Assembly (NCBI RefSeq): GCF_004770895.1 | Contig: NZ_RQHS01000005.1 | Span: forward strand, 124,001-188,000 | Direction of reading: 5' to 3' | DNA from: Leptospira dzoumogneensis | GTDB lineage: Bacteria; Spirochaetota; Leptospiria; Leptospirales; Leptospiraceae | Length of the DNA: 64,000 bases | Shown: in pieces, positions 36,533 through 47,412 of the stretch | How the letters are laid out: each line of letters begins with the position of its first letter | Numbering within the stretch: position 1 is the first letter of the stretch | The notes under the pieces: model-generated | What the model saw: only the letters and a program-made list of their open reading frames with translations | Told to the model about the DNA's origin: nothing | Database searches by the model: none | Translations under genes and position numbers: made by a program

Positions 36533-37237
36533 ATGATGATGAGAATTCCGATCCTTTTGCTATTATTAGGATGCAATTTTTGTTCTCCTCTCCAAGTAAA
36601 GTCCCAGGTAGAGGTAGAAAGATCGGATCATATCCGCTACTACGAAAAGACTTACGCATTCCTTCCATTTTTCGGGCAAGCGCCTCCCATTATCATCCGT
36701 GAAAACGAAGATCTGATCCGAGAAAAATTCGCGGAGAAGGGTTACAAAGAGGTGGATATCTCTAGAGCGGATCAATTAATACATTATGATATATTAATAT
36801 TCCCAAGAGGAAGTGTGATCGATCATAAAACCGACCTAGGAGCTTTCGGGGGATGGACCAGTGCACGTGGGATGAGATATCATTCTTACGGCGGGACTTC
36901 CAGTAGATTAGCGGCGGTGCCTATTTTGGGAAGTGTGGGAGGATATTCTCCTTTTGCATTTATGGGAAATTTCGGGAATTCCAGGATTTCAGGCGCTAGC
37001 CCATATTACGAAAACTTTTACGATGTGATCTTCAAGCTGGTGATCTATGACGGAAAACGTTATAGGGGACTTCCTTCCAGCGTACTTTTAAAAGCAAATG
37101 TGGAAGGGGAAGGCAGATCAGGGCCGATGTTCGATGTGATCCCTTATCTAATCACCGGCTTTTTTAAAACATTTCCTAATTTCGCAGGAGAAAAAAACGA
37201 GATCATCTCCGAAGAAGAAGTTTGGAGAGGACATTGA
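36533..37237 (+). CDS. Hypothetical lipoprotein, 234 aa
   Basis: A very short signal (MRIPILLLLLGC) ends in a lipobox cysteine. The mature part opens with segments like a DUF4136-type lipoprotein (LIREKFAEKGYKEVDIS, DQLIHYDILI) and contains a Gly/Ser/Tyr-rich loop (SYGGTSSRLAAVPILGSVGG). Three consecutive ATG codons (36533, 36536, 36539) leave the exact start open; GAAAGAAT precedes the first. It lies 94 bp after ktrA. The stop codon abuts the convergent aldo/keto reductase stop. Confidence 0.65.
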   Translation: MMMRIPILLLLLGCNFCSPLQVKSQVEVERSDHIRYYEKTYAFLPFFGQAPPIIIRENEDLIREKFAEKGYKEVDISRADQLIHYDILIFPRGSVIDHKTDLGAFGGWTSARGMRYHSYGGTSSRLAAVPILGSVGGYSPFAFMGNFGNSRISGASPYYENFYDVIFKLVIYDGKRYRGLPSSVLLKANVEGEGRSGPMFDVIPYLITGFFKTFPNFAGEKNEIISEEEVWRGH

Positions 37238-38257
37238 TCATCCCATAGGATACGGGATCTTTTTAGAAACTTCGTCTATCTTTTTCAAAATATCATCAGA
37301 CAAGATTAGATCTGATGCCTTTAAACTTTCTTCCAATTGTTCTACAGTATTCGCTCCTATAATTGTGGAAGCCACATAATCGTGTTGTTTGGACCAAGCC
37401 ACTGAAAGAGTAGTCACACTGATCCCTGCTTCTTTAGCAATTTCGATCAGTTCTTTTGTGGAAGCGAGAGTGCCTTCATTTAGAAAACGGTTTGCCATTC
37501 TTCTTTGTCTTTCCGTAGGAAGTTTTGCATAACGTGTGAATCTCGCGTTTTCAGGAGGAGTAGGTCCGTTATACTTTCCGGTCAATACTCCTCCTGCTAA
37601 AGGAGAATAGGGGAGAAGGCTGATCTGCTCTCTTCTACAAATATCGGAAAGAGAGTCTTCGAATCTTCTATTCAGAATGCTGAAATTGTTTTGGATGGAT
37701 TCATATCTTGCGAGTTTATTCGTGCGGGAAACTTCCAGACTTTTCATGGTTCCCCAAGCAGTTTCGTTGCTACTTCCTATATACCTGACTTTTCCTTCGT
37801 CTATCAATTCGGTCAAAGCTTCTAATGTTTCTTCGAATCCGAAATCATGATCAGGCCAATGAGTTTGATATAAGTCTATATAATCCGTTCCTAGTCTTTT
37901 CAAACTTCCTTCGATCGCGACCTTGATATTTCTGCGATCTAATGCAGTCTTACCTTCTCTCACCGGAGGAGAGAACCATCCGTGTCCTGGGCCGCAGACT
38001 TTTGTAGCGATCAGGATGGATTCTCTCTTTTTTGTCTTTAACCAATTGCCGAAAATTTTTTCAGTAGCATGAACATACTCCGCTTCCGGAGGAACAGGAT
38101 AGATCTCTGCTGTATCATAAAAATCTATTCCTGAATCGAAGGCCTTGTTTAAAATTCGATGTGCTTCCTTCTCGTCGCAACTGGAACCGAAAGTCATGGT
38201 CCCCATACAAATTTCGGAAACCACCATTCCAGTTTTTCCAAGCCTTCTTTTTTTCAT
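37238..38257 (-). CDS. Aldo/keto reductase
   Basis: The 339-residue protein has the AKR pattern: [16 protein letters not shown] start, FYDTAEIYP (catalytic Asp and Tyr), and YQTHWPDHD with the catalytic His; C-terminal [20 protein letters not shown] carries the cofactor arginine/asn region. It resembles the Tas/YajO-type NADPH-dependent subgroup. It begins 11 bp after the ggt stop and is likely co-transcribed with it. The physiological substrate is unknown. Confidence 0.93.
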   Translation of the reverse strand: MKKRRLGKTGMVVSEICMGTMTFGSSCDEKEAHRILNKAFDSGIDFYDTAEIYPVPPEAEYVHATEKIFGNWLKTKKRESILIATKVCGPGHGWFSPPVREGKTALDRRNIKVAIEGSLKRLGTDYIDLYQTHWPDHDFGFEETLEALTELIDEGKVRYIGSSNETAWGTMKSLEVSRTNKLARYESIQNNFSILNRRFEDSLSDICRREQISLLPYSPLAGGVLTGKYNGPTPPENARFTRYAKLPTERQRRMANRFLNEGTLASTKELIEIAKEAGISVTTLSVAWSKQHDYVASTIIGANTVEQLEESLKASDLILSDDILKKIDEVSKKIPYPMG

Positions 38258-38268
38258 TTTTACCTCTT

Positions 38269-40185
38269 TTATTTTCCTTCCGCCCAGGATTCTTTTCTAG
38301 GATCGGCTCCGCCGTATAAAATCCCTGTTTTAGGATCTTTTAAAGAAATACAAGGAGCCCCGAAGTCGTATTCCCATTTTTCTCTTTCTTTGACTTCGTA
38401 ACCGAGAGCTTCGAGCGCATTTCCTTCTTTTTTATAGATCTCTTCTTCTAATTCTATTCTTCCCGGATAATATTTATGAGGAGAGAATGCATCCGGCCAG
38501 TTCAAGGACCTGAACCTAGGCGCGTTGACTGCTTCTTGAGGATCCATCCCGAAAACCACTAAATTTAAGAATACTTGGACCACTGCCTGGGTTTGCATGT
38601 CCCCACCCGGAGTCCCGAAGCTCATCCAGAATTTTCCGTCCTTAAATACCATAGACGCGTTAGGCGTAATTGTCGGCCTTTTTCCGGGAACCAAAGCTGA
38701 CGGATGGTTCGGGTCTAAGCGGAATTGGGTCATTCTAATTCCTAATGTGATGTCACCTTCTATGATCGGGGACTGGGGAAAATCGCTCGGAGTTAAGGAT
38801 AGAGAATTTCCTTTGGAGTCGATGATACTCAGATAAGTTGTGTCTCTCCCTATTTTTCCGGATTCGGTTCTTTCCCAAAAACCGGGAGTAAGATCAAAGA
38901 AAGATCCTTGGTTCATCGCAAGAGAGCCTTCTTTTTGAGATGCGATTTTTTTATCGCTTGCGGGAGATTCAAATAAGAAAGGATTTCCTGAAGGAGGAGT
39001 TTTTCCGAACGCTTTAGATTGCAGTAGTTTTCTTCTTTCTGCAGCATATTCTTTGCTGAGCAGGCCCTTCTCCGGAACGGAAACGTAAGCGGGATCTCCA
39101 AAATATTTTTCACGATCGGCCATTGCTAACTCGATCGCCTGGATCACAGTGTGAACATATTCCTTTGAGTTATGGCCCATTGATCTTAGATCGATACCGT
39201 CTAAAATTTGAAGAACGATCGGAACAACTGCACCTTGGTTCCAAGTTCGATTAGAGAAGATCGTATAAGGCCCATAATTTCCTTGTAATGGAACTTCCCA
39301 ATCTGCGCTGTATCTGACCAAGTCCGATTTAACCATTGTGCCGTCATGTTCTTCATGAGCTTTTGCGATCTTATCGGCTATCGGTCCCTTATAAAAATAA
39401 TCTCTTACTGCTTCCAAGGAATCGGCGCGGTTTTTACCGGAAGAAGAAGCGGCCTTCTCCGCTTCTGCCAGCTCTTTCAGTGTAGCGGATAATGCAGGTC
39501 TCTTGAATCTTTCTCCCGGATGAAGGGGTTTCCACCATTTGTCCCCCACATAAATTTTTGCATTATAAGGAAGAAGAAATTTAAGGCCTAATCTTTTAAA
39601 AACACCTATGTTCAGGTTTCTCATTAAGATCCTATGAACAGGGAAGCCTTCTTCTGCGATCTGTATTGCGGGCTTACTTACTTCTTCAAAAGATTTTGTG
39701 CCGTATTTTTTGAGAAGTGCAACGATCACATCCGGAGAAGCAGGAACCAATTGAGAAGAATATTTCAACATTGGAATGGAATCATGTCCTCTAGATCTAA
39801 AATATTCTATCGTAGCTTTTGCGGGTGCAGTCCCAACTCCTATATAACTATGGACTTTTTTATCCGCTTGGTCGTAATACAATAGCGGGGCCACTCCGGG
39901 AAAAGAAGCTTCTTCTCCTTGGGTCACATTCAGAACTAAAAGAGCTGCCACTCCTGCATCTGCGGCATTCCCTCCCTTTTCCAAAATTTCCAAGGCAGCT
40001 TTAGTCGCCAAAGGATGACCGCTTGCTACCATTAATTTGGAACCTCGGGCGGTAGGTCTTTCCGTATGATAAGGATCTTGGAAAGGTATTGTCTCTCCCG
40101 GTCGGGAAGTTGCATAATAGAGTATTACGAGAACTAGAACGATTACTAGGATCCCTGATAAAGAATACGTTAGGATTTTTTTCAT
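38269..40185 (-). CDS. ggt: Gamma-glutamyltransferase family protein
   Basis: An N-terminal membrane segment or signal anchor ([20 protein letters not shown]) precedes the precursor: [39 protein letters not shown], the self-cleavage region with the nucleophile threonine in [20 protein letters not shown], and [22 protein letters not shown] cleaves glutathione and gamma-glutamyl amides outside the cytoplasm. The protein is 638 residues. The usual TTH motif appears as TTY here, so it belongs to the wider family, not the classical glutathione-specific group. Adjacent to AKR on the same strand. Confidence 0.88.
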   Translation of the reverse strand: MKKILTYSLSGILVIVLVLVILYYATSRPGETIPFQDPYHTERPTARGSKLMVASGHPLATKAALEILEKGGNAADAGVAALLVLNVTQGEEASFPGVAPLLYYDQADKKVHSYIGVGTAPAKATIEYFRSRGHDSIPMLKYSSQLVPASPDVIVALLKKYGTKSFEEVSKPAIQIAEEGFPVHRILMRNLNIGVFKRLGLKFLLPYNAKIYVGDKWWKPLHPGERFKRPALSATLKELAEAEKAASSSGKNRADSLEAVRDYFYKGPIADKIAKAHEEHDGTMVKSDLVRYSADWEVPLQGNYGPYTIFSNRTWNQGAVVPIVLQILDGIDLRSMGHNSKEYVHTVIQAIELAMADREKYFGDPAYVSVPEKGLLSKEYAAERRKLLQSKAFGKTPPSGNPFLFESPASDKKIASQKEGSLAMNQGSFFDLTPGFWERTESGKIGRDTTYLSIIDSKGNSLSLTPSDFPQSPIIEGDITLGIRMTQFRLDPNHPSALVPGKRPTITPNASMVFKDGKFWMSFGTPGGDMQTQAVVQVFLNLVVFGMDPQEAVNAPRFRSLNWPDAFSPHKYYPGRIELEEEIYKKEGNALEALGYEVKEREKWEYDFGAPCISLKDPKTGILYGGADPRKESWAEGK

Positions 40186-40364
40186 GATCTCCTCTTCACA
40201 GCGAGAGTGATCTTTCTCTCTTACGAAAGAACGAGCAAGATCTTTTTCACTTGTAAGGTTCCGAAAGGAATAAACGGAATTTATAACTTTTAAATAGTTG
40301 TATAGTCCAATGATAAATAGGGAATCCGAAAGGATCTCCCGGTCACGGTTATAAGAGGCTTAGA

Positions 40365-41645
40365 TTGAGCAGACGTTTTCCTTTTCATTATGCTTGGATC
40401 GTTTTAATCGTTACATTCTTCACTTTGATCGTTGCCGCCGGAGTAAGGTCCATGCCGGGAATTCTGATCGTTCCTCTCGAAAAAGAATTCGGTTGGGATA
40501 GATCCGCCGTCTCTTTTGCGGTTTCGGTGAACTTATTATTGTATGGACTTGTCGGGCCATTTGCAGCGGGTCTCATGAATCGTTTTGGTATAAAACGAAT
40601 TATGGTATTTGCGCTCACATTGCTCATATCCGGAATCCTTCTAACAACGATTATGCGAACAAACTGGGAGCTGGTTGTTCTTTGGGGGGTAATGGTCGGA
40701 TTCGGTTCGGGAATGGCTGCCTTAGTTTTAGGAGCCACAGTGGTCAATCGTTGGTTCGTTTCTCATAGAGGACTTCTCATGGGAATTTTAACAGCGAGCA
40801 CTGCAACCGGACAGATCATCTTTCTTCCATTTTTAGCCGCACTTACGGAACAAGAAGGATGGAGAAACGCAGTCTATGCGGTTGCTTCTATACTAGGAAT
40901 ACTTTTACCAACCGTATTCTTCTTAATGAAAGATTCTCCTAAACAATCGGGGCTCTTACCTTACGGGGCAAAAAGTGAAGAAGAAGGTGTCCTACCCGTA
41001 TCCGGAAATCCATTTATAGAAGCGATCTCCGCATTAAGAGTCGGACTGAGATCTAGGAATTTTTGGCTGCTTGCAGGAAGTTTTTTTGTATGTGGGGCGA
41101 GTACAAACGGTCTTGTCGGAACACATTTAGTTCCTGCTTGTTCCGATCATGGAATTCCGGAAGTAAGAGCAGCGGGACTTTTGGCATTGATGGGAATCTT
41201 CGATCTGATCGGAACAGTAGGTTCCGGTTGGTTATCCGACAGAGTGAATAACAAAATTCTGTTATTTATGTATTATGGATTAAGAGGTATCTCCTTATTA
41301 TTATTGCCTCAGGCATTCGATCCTGAATCGAATAAACTTTCTATATTTGCGGTATTTTACGGATTAGATTGGATCGCTACTGTTCCGCCTACTGTTGCAT
41401 TGACTGCTAAAATATTCGGAAGAGAAAAAGTAGGATTGATGTTCGGTTGGGTGGTTGCTTTCCATCAGATAGGAGCTGCAGTCGCCGCATTCGGAGCGGG
41501 ATATATTAGAACAGTGCAGGGAGAATACGATCTTGCATTCATGTTCGCGGGAGCATTATGTGTGATCACTGCACTTGGGATATTTGCAGTATCAACTGAA
41601 AAGGAAGAAGGGAAACTTTCTGAAACACCTGAATTTGCATCATAA
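40365..41645 (+). CDS. MFS transporter
   Basis: Twelve hydrophobic segments in two halves; the first-loop motif GLMNRFGIKRIM and GSGWLSDRVNNKI in the second half fit the major facilitator superfamily, monocarboxylate/oxalate-formate-like subgroup (GVRSMPGILIVPLEKEFGWD). The TTG start at 40365 is well supported by AAGAGG six bases upstream. It is divergent from ggt with 179 bp between. The substrate is unknown. Confidence 0.9.
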   Translation: MSRRFPFHYAWIVLIVTFFTLIVAAGVRSMPGILIVPLEKEFGWDRSAVSFAVSVNLLLYGLVGPFAAGLMNRFGIKRIMVFALTLLISGILLTTIMRTNWELVVLWGVMVGFGSGMAALVLGATVVNRWFVSHRGLLMGILTASTATGQIIFLPFLAALTEQEGWRNAVYAVASILGILLPTVFFLMKDSPKQSGLLPYGAKSEEEGVLPVSGNPFIEAISALRVGLRSRNFWLLAGSFFVCGASTNGLVGTHLVPACSDHGIPEVRAAGLLALMGIFDLIGTVGSGWLSDRVNNKILLFMYYGLRGISLLLLPQAFDPESNKLSIFAVFYGLDWIATVPPTVALTAKIFGREKVGLMFGWVVAFHQIGAAVAAFGAGYIRTVQGEYDLAFMFAGALCVITALGIFAVSTEKEEGKLSETPEFAS

Positions 41646-41689
41646 TTATAATACAATGTAAGTGCGGAAGTGCGCGGGAAGTTTTAGGG

Positions 41690-42814
41690 CTATTCTAAAA
41701 GTTCTACTTTTCCGGAAATAGGAGTGATAGAGCGGATCTTATCCTTTTTATAATCCAATTCGTATAGGGTATAATTATTATAAGGTCTGTATTCTTGGTC
41801 TTTGGATTGTTTTACGAATTCAGGATCTCCTAAAAAATAAACGGATCCGTTCTTAATTACGGGAAAACAACCTACAAAAGAAGAATCATATCTTTGTTTT
41901 GTTTTTAGATCTACGACTACGATGTTTCCTAATTTTCCGTCCGCTCTTTCAGTGAAGGACAGGACTTTTCCATCGGGACTAAAGCTGATATTTACTTGTT
42001 CTTTGTTCTCTCTCGGTTCTTTGGACTGAGGATTTACGGGAAAAGGATAGAATGGATCCGAAAACTTGATCAATTCTCCGGTTAAAGAAGGAAGTTTATA
42101 AAGTCTATTTTCCTTCTCGGTTGCCACACGTACTAAAACTAGATCTTCCGCAATCGTATATACATCAGTAATTTGTAATTTCCCGCTTTCTATCCAAGCT
42201 AGGGTTTTTAGTTCGGAAGTTTCGAGAGAATATTTATGGATCGGAACTCTGAGTGAATCCTCGCCGTGTTCAGAGTAACGCACTTCGTTACCGATCAATA
42301 CTATATTCTTTTGATCCGGAGAAACATAAGGCTGGTAACCTGGAAGAGATTTTATCTCCTTCTCCTTTTCGTAATCGTATAAAACGGTTTCCCATCGATC
42401 TCCATTTTTTCTGGAGAAGATCACAATGGATTTATCTTTTAAAAATCCACTATTACCCGGAAATGCATCTCTTGTTCCTTGGATCGTCTTAACTTTGGAG
42501 TTCGCTAAATTTAATAGATTTAGATCTTTGGAAGTTTTAAAAAGAATATAGTTCTGTTTTCTAAAAACAGGGATCCCTTTCTCTTGGGTTCCGGTATAAA
42601 CAAGTCCGGTTTTTCCGTTAATGGAGGAAATAGAGATAAGTCTTAAGATACCTTTGTCTTCTTGGACTGCATAAACAGGACTCATAAATGGAACGGGAGT
42701 AGGAGTGACCGAGAAGACAGGGCTTTGTAAAATAGTTATGATAAAGGTAGATCCGAGAATCCGGAAGAGAGCAAGGTTCAGAAATTTATTTTTATATGTA
42801 TCCTTCGCTCGCAT
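41690..42814 (-). CDS. Hypothetical exported beta-propeller-like protein
   Basis: A signal segment (FRILGSTFIITILQSPVFS) is followed by repeated beta-strand blocks with WD/TolB-like wording (ISFSPDGKVLSFTERADGKL, PYVSPDQKNIVLIGNE). The protein is 374 residues and probably periplasmic. It is the last gene of a same-strand run rppH-globin-acyP, 84 bp after acyP. The function is unknown. Confidence 0.7.
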   Translation of the reverse strand: MRAKDTYKNKFLNLALFRILGSTFIITILQSPVFSVTPTPVPFMSPVYAVQEDKGILRLISISSINGKTGLVYTGTQEKGIPVFRKQNYILFKTSKDLNLLNLANSKVKTIQGTRDAFPGNSGFLKDKSIVIFSRKNGDRWETVLYDYEKEKEIKSLPGYQPYVSPDQKNIVLIGNEVRYSEHGEDSLRVPIHKYSLETSELKTLAWIESGKLQITDVYTIAEDLVLVRVATEKENRLYKLPSLTGELIKFSDPFYPFPVNPQSKEPRENKEQVNISFSPDGKVLSFTERADGKLGNIVVVDLKTKQRYDSSFVGCFPVIKNGSVYFLGDPEFVKQSKDQEYRPYNNYTLYELDYKKDKIRSITPISGKVELLE

Positions 42815-42898
42815 ACAGTCATTCTCCGAAAAAATCCAGGTTTCGTCAGTAAAATTTATCCGATCTGCCCGGATTGATTTCCCAAAGGGAATATTAGA

Positions 42899-43186
42899 TC
42901 AACGTTTGATCTCAAAAGTCCTAAACGTACCTTTAGCATCTTCCCATTGGATCGTAGCTTCCGTTACTTTTGCTTTAGAAGGACCTCTTTGAACTGCTTT
43001 GTACAAATCTTCGATAAAAATTTTGTCTCCTTCTACAACAACTTCTACTTCGCCGGTAGGAAGATTCATAGTGTAACCTTTGAGTCGGCATTCCTGGGCT
43101 CTTTGCAGCACAAAATATCTAAAACCAACTCCTTGCACGGTTCCTCGGATCCTAATTTTCGCTCTAGATTCGTTTTTTGCAGCCAT
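42899..43186 (-). CDS. acyP: Acylphosphatase
   Basis: The 95-residue protein has the signature VQGVGFRYFVLQRA with the phosphate-binding arginine and GYTMNLPTGEVEVVVEG with the catalytic asparagine. The enzyme hydrolyses acyl phosphates in the cytoplasm. Length is normal. It lies 37 bp after the globin gene. Confidence 0.95.
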   Translation of the reverse strand: MAAKNESRAKIRIRGTVQGVGFRYFVLQRAQECRLKGYTMNLPTGEVEVVVEGDKIFIEDLYKAVQRGPSKAKVTEATIQWEDAKGTFRTFEIKR

Positions 43187-43223
43187 TCAGTTATTGGAAC
43201 TCCTACAACTAAATTATACTCCC

Positions 43224-43652
43224 TCATTCTTGAGAAGAAGCCTTATTTACCATCCAGGAGGAGAAATCCTGCAAAAACTGCCAAAGTATCTCTTTAGATC
43301 CTTCATCTGCTTCCCAGTCTTTTATCGCCTTACGATAACAGGAAAGCCATATCCTTCTAGCTTTTTCGTCGATTGGAAATGGAAGATGCCTGGCTCTCAT
43401 TTTTGGAGGCCCGTATTTTTGAACATAATAGGGCGGACCTCCGAGAACCTGTACCATAAAGTCCGCCGACTTTATTTTGCTCTCTTCTAGATCTTCCGGA
43501 AACATCCAACGAATTTCGCTGACAGCTATTTGATCGTAGAAAACGGAAACAAGTTCCCTAATGGAATTTTCTCCTACTTTTGAGAATAATTCTCTAAGAC
43601 GAGGACTGGGAGGAGGAGGTCCTCCGGGTGGAGTGTAAAATGGCGCACTCAT
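43224..43652 (-). CDS. Truncated hemoglobin, group II-like
   Basis: The 142-residue protein has the 2/2 globin pattern: [27 protein letters not shown], the proximal histidine in ARHLPFPI, and [12 protein letters not shown] with the group II tryptophan. It has a Pro-rich N-terminus ([11 protein letters not shown]). Such globins bind oxygen or nitric oxide and may act in redox or NO protection. The start overlaps the rppH stop in an ATGA, so translation is coupled to rppH, an unusual pairing. Confidence 0.9.
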   Translation of the reverse strand: MSAPFYTPPGGPPPPSPRLRELFSKVGENSIRELVSVFYDQIAVSEIRWMFPEDLEESKIKSADFMVQVLGGPPYYVQKYGPPKMRARHLPFPIDEKARRIWLSCYRKAIKDWEADEGSKEILWQFLQDFSSWMVNKASSQE

Positions 43653-44134
43653 GTAGAAGGTCCCTTCTTCATAAAATCCAAGATCTTAGGTTCAAACTCT
43701 TGTACTAACTTTTGATACACATCTAGCTTAAAGGAGACTACGGTCGAAAGACATTCTTGAAATGGAATGAATCTAACTCTTTCAAACTCCTGCTCATGAG
43801 CCGTTAGATCGCAGTCTTCCGCTTTACCATCCCAGTATAGAAGATACCATTTTTGGGTTTGGCCTCTATACTTTTTTAGATTAGAGCTTAGATGTAAGGA
43901 CTCAGGAAAATCATAGTTGATCCAGCTTGGATATTCATAGATGATCTCAGCGTTTTGAATGCCTACTTCTTCTAAAAGTTCTCTTCGAGCGGCTGAGTTA
44001 GGATCTTCTCCATCATCTATTCCACCTTGAGGAAACTGCCAAGAGCCTTTAAAATTTAGTCTTTCTCCTACTAAAACCTCTCCTTTAGAGTTGAAGACTA
44101 CCATTCCCACGTTCTTTCTATACGGTTTGTCCAT
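43649..44134 (-). CDS. rppH: RNA pyrophosphohydrolase (Nudix)
   Basis: The 161-residue protein has the Nudix box ([20 protein letters not shown]), the family start [11 protein letters not shown], and WQFPQGG. RppH removes pyrophosphate from the 5' end of mRNA and starts RNase E-type decay. The globin gene overlaps its stop codon. Ap4A hydrolase activity would also fit the same fold. Confidence 0.93.
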   Translation of the reverse strand: MDKPYRKNVGMVVFNSKGEVLVGERLNFKGSWQFPQGGIDDGEDPNSAARRELLEEVGIQNAEIIYEYPSWINYDFPESLHLSSNLKKYRGQTQKWYLLYWDGKAEDCDLTAHEQEFERVRFIPFQECLSTVVSFKLDVYQKLVQEFEPKILDFMKKGPST

Positions 44135-44308
44135 CTTAGTAGAGATTTACATCATATATTCGATAGACAAGCCTATAAAAAAATTTGGACCTAAAGTAAT
44201 ACACATTTAGTAGAAAAACATGATAAATCAATTGCGGATGGACAAAGAGAGGGCATAAGATTCTTTGGATTAATATTCCGATTCCAATAGTAGGATGTGT
44301 TTCTCACG

Positions 44309-44740
44309 ATGTCGGTCAGATATAAAATTCGCAGACCTCAAGTATTTTCAGAAAAGGATTTCGAAATTAGGGAATCCGAGATACCCGGAATCGGAATGGG
44401 ACTATTCTCCAAACAAGACTTAGTCAAAGGTGATACTGTCGGATTTTATACCGGTAGAGTGCTTAACGATAAGTCTGCTAACTCTTCTAAATACTGTGAG
44501 TCCAAATATTTACTTTGGATCTGCAAAGATCATTGGATCTATGGAGAAGGTAAAGAGTCCAACTATACCCGCTATATCAATCATAGCTCTAAGCCGAATG
44601 TAAAATTAGTGGTATCCACTCGCTGGAAGACCGCAAGATTCGAAGCAATGCGTAAGATCAAAGCCGGCGAAGAATTATTCTTCGATTATGGAGACGAATA
44701 TTGGATCCATATAGACATCTCTCCTGTAGAGCAGAACTAA
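44309..44740 (+). CDS. SET-domain protein (lysine methyltransferase-like)
   Basis: The 143-residue protein is little more than a SET domain: [18 protein letters not shown] at the start, the NHSSKPNV motif and [13 protein letters not shown] at the end carry the SAM-binding and active-site residues. Bacterial SET proteins of this size methylate lysine residues of unknown targets. ATG at 44309 is preferred; a GTG at 44297 would add four residues. It stands alone between rppH (divergent) and the kinase gene. Confidence 0.88.
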   Translation: MSVRYKIRRPQVFSEKDFEIRESEIPGIGMGLFSKQDLVKGDTVGFYTGRVLNDKSANSSKYCESKYLLWICKDHWIYGEGKESNYTRYINHSSKPNVKLVVSTRWKTARFEAMRKIKAGEELFFDYGDEYWIHIDISPVEQN

Positions 44741-44874
44741 GTTCCGCTTTGACGCTATCAACTTCCGTTTAACAACGAATAGCACGGTTTTTTTCCCAAA
44801 GGAAACAAAAAGTTTCAGGGATCGTTCATTAATTTTAACTCCATTTCCCTCAAAGAGTGGATTCCCCTTAAACG

Positions 44875-47412
44875 ATGAGGAATATTGGAACCTGGGGCGA
44901 GGTTCTGAATTTATTATCCGACATAAAGAACGGCGGAAGAACTCCCTATATAGAAAATAAGGCGCTGCCTTATTGGACTTGGATCCTTCCGTTAATCCTG
45001 TTTCATTTCGCTTCCAAGGCGTCCTTAGCCTTCCAAGTGGATACTGGGATCTCCATATCCTATCTTCCTATTCCTGTAGGTATCATATTATGTTTTTGGT
45101 GGGGACCGGCGCGCACGTTACCTGCAATGTATGCCAACGCATTGTTTAGCGCCAATCTATGGGGACTTCATGACGTGGATAAATATCCTATCTATTGTCT
45201 CTGGGAAGTTTTGGCGGTGGGAATTTCCTGGCTCTTCTTCATCAAATTCCGAAAAGGAAAAGTTTGGCTTCCCGATCTAAGAGAAACAGTTCGATTTTTA
45301 CTTTGGGTAGCATTTCCAGCGGCTCTATGTAATGGGTTCTTAGTGGCGGAATGTCTTGTATTATTCGGAGATCTTTCTCAGGATAAGTTGATCGTATCCT
45401 CGTTCCAGGGAATGAGTGCCACATTATTCGACACATTAAGCGTTTCGGTTCCGATCTTGTTATGGGTCACTCCTTGGATGGAGCTTAAAGGCTGGGCAAA
45501 AACGGAAGGAGCTTGGGAAAATAGAGAGACAAGCTGGGACAGAACTAGGCTTAGAAATTTAAAACCAAGAAAGGTCGCGGAGATTATCTCAGTATTTTTA
45601 CTCTGCGGGGTTTTCGGCGCAATTATTCCTACTTTAGAATATTGGTTCGTGTTTGCGTTATTCGTTCTTTGGGCCGCATTAAGATACGGGATCACGATGG
45701 CTCTTACCGCAAATATTTGGGTTCAGATCATCACCTTGGTATTTCCCGCTCTATTTGATCGTTCCGAACATTACCAATGGTTTAAAGACGATAAAGAACT
45801 TATCTTTTTGATAAACTTAGGCATCTTATGTGTGGTCGCTTTGATCACAGGAAGAGCGACAAGCGATTCCAGAAAAGAGCTGCAAAAAAGGAGAAGGATA
45901 GAAGGCAAACTTCTACAGAGCAGAGAACAATACCGAAAATTTTTCGAAGAAAATTTATCCGCGAATTTTATCACGGACCCTTCCGGAAATATTCTGGCTG
46001 CGAACTCTTCTTTTCTAAAAATGTTCGGTTTTGAAACGCATACGGAAGTTTCTCTCAAAAATTTTGCAGATCTTTTTCCTTCTTACGACGACTATTCCTT
46101 TTTCTTACAGAAAATACAGATCGGTTCCAGGTTAGAAACTCACGAAGAATTTTTTCAGGACAAGAACGGATTGCCTATACATACGACTGGGAATTATTTC
46201 GCTACATTCAATAAATCAGGTAGTATAGATTCTATCCGAGGATATCTAATGGATGATACTCTTCGTCGTAAACTGGAAGACCAATTAATAGAATCCAAAA
46301 AATTAGAAACGATCGGAACGCTTGCAGGCGGGATCGCTCACGATTTTAATAATATTCTGCAGATCATTTCAGGGTATGCGACTAAAATGCAATTGGAATC
46401 TTCCAAATTCGCTTCCCTTATGGACATGTCCCGCTCTATCAATGCAGCGGCGGCAAGAGGAGCGATTATAGTTCGCAGACTTCTTTCCTTAGCTAGAAAG
46501 GGAGGAGGAGGATTCAGAAGAATTTTAGCCGATCAATTGGTGAATGAAACTGTAGATCTTTTAGTCCCTACATTCTCCGAAAAAATAAAATTCAGAAAAG
46601 AATGTAAAGAAGGGCTTCCTGTGATCGTGGGTGATTATTCCCAGTTGGAGCAGGTGCTTATCAATCTATGTTTGAATGCAAGAGATGCACTTCCTGACGG
46701 AGGAGAGATCTCTATACGTACATTTGGGGTACAAGGTGCAAACGTCAGGGAATCTTTTCCACTTTCAGAACCTGCGGAATATCTTTGTATAGAGGTTTCG
46801 GATAATGGAGAAGGAATGAGTGAAGAAACCAGAAAAAGGATCTTCGAACCGTTCTTCAGTACAAAGACCAAAAACCAAGGAAGTGGACTCGGAATGTCCA
46901 TGGTCTACGGGATCATGCAAAACCACGAAGGAATGGTGCAGGTCAGTTCTCAATTGGGAATCGGCACCAGCATTCGATTATTCTTTCCGGTAGCAAAAAC
47001 CAAAACTTCTCGATTTGTAGAATACGCCGGAAAAAGTTCTCAAACATCTACCGGGATCATGCTTGTAGTGGAAGAATCTCCTTATCTGTCGGAAATTTTA
47101 CAAGAGCAGATGTCCACGCTTGGATTTAGATTGATCAGTGCGGACAGCGCTAAAAAGGCGCATGAAATATTAAATAAATTTAAATCTTCCGCGGTTTTAA
47201 CGGTAATCGATTTGGATTTCGAAAATCTTTCTTCTTTGGAATTTCTGGAAACGATCAAAAAAGAATGTCCGGAACTGAAAATTTTCGTCTCCGGAACGGA
47301 TTTCGGCAATGAAACCAAGGAAAAACTTTCCGCCCTAGGAATAAACGACCTTCTCGAAAAACCATATAAGATCCGAGATCTAATAGAGTTCTTCTATACT
47401 AAAAGTTTTTAG
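44875..47412 (+). CDS. Hybrid sensor histidine kinase, MASE1-PAS-HisKA-HATPase-REC
   Basis: About eight membrane segments form a MASE1 sensor (YLPIPVGIILCFWWGPA), then a PAS domain at about residues 350-450 (FFEENLSANFITDPSGNIL), a HisKA phosphoacceptor (LAGGIAHDFNNILQI), an HATPase with GEGMSEETRKRIFEPFF and GSGLGMSMVYGI, and a C-terminal receiver of about 115 residues (MLVVEESPYLSEILQ, VIDLDFENLS, VSGTDF, EKPYK). All kinase boxes look intact; the receiver keeps an aspartate and the lysine. The ligand is unknown. The stop codon lies in a long inverted repeat shared with the next gene. Confidence 0.92.
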   Translation: MRNIGTWGEVLNLLSDIKNGGRTPYIENKALPYWTWILPLILFHFASKASLAFQVDTGISISYLPIPVGIILCFWWGPARTLPAMYANALFSANLWGLHDVDKYPIYCLWEVLAVGISWLFFIKFRKGKVWLPDLRETVRFLLWVAFPAALCNGFLVAECLVLFGDLSQDKLIVSSFQGMSATLFDTLSVSVPILLWVTPWMELKGWAKTEGAWENRETSWDRTRLRNLKPRKVAEIISVFLLCGVFGAIIPTLEYWFVFALFVLWAALRYGITMALTANIWVQIITLVFPALFDRSEHYQWFKDDKELIFLINLGILCVVALITGRATSDSRKELQKRRRIEGKLLQSREQYRKFFEENLSANFITDPSGNILAANSSFLKMFGFETHTEVSLKNFADLFPSYDDYSFFLQKIQIGSRLETHEEFFQDKNGLPIHTTGNYFATFNKSGSIDSIRGYLMDDTLRRKLEDQLIESKKLETIGTLAGGIAHDFNNILQIISGYATKMQLESSKFASLMDMSRSINAAAARGAIIVRRLLSLARKGGGGFRRILADQLVNETVDLLVPTFSEKIKFRKECKEGLPVIVGDYSQLEQVLINLCLNARDALPDGGEISIRTFGVQGANVRESFPLSEPAEYLCIEVSDNGEGMSEETRKRIFEPFFSTKTKNQGSGLGMSMVYGIMQNHEGMVQVSSQLGIGTSIRLFFPVAKTKTSRFVEYAGKSSQTSTGIMLVVEESPYLSEILQEQMSTLGFRLISADSAKKAHEILNKFKSSAVLTVIDLDFENLSSLEFLETIKKECPELKIFVSGTDFGNETKEKLSALGINDLLEKPYKIRDLIEFFYTKSF

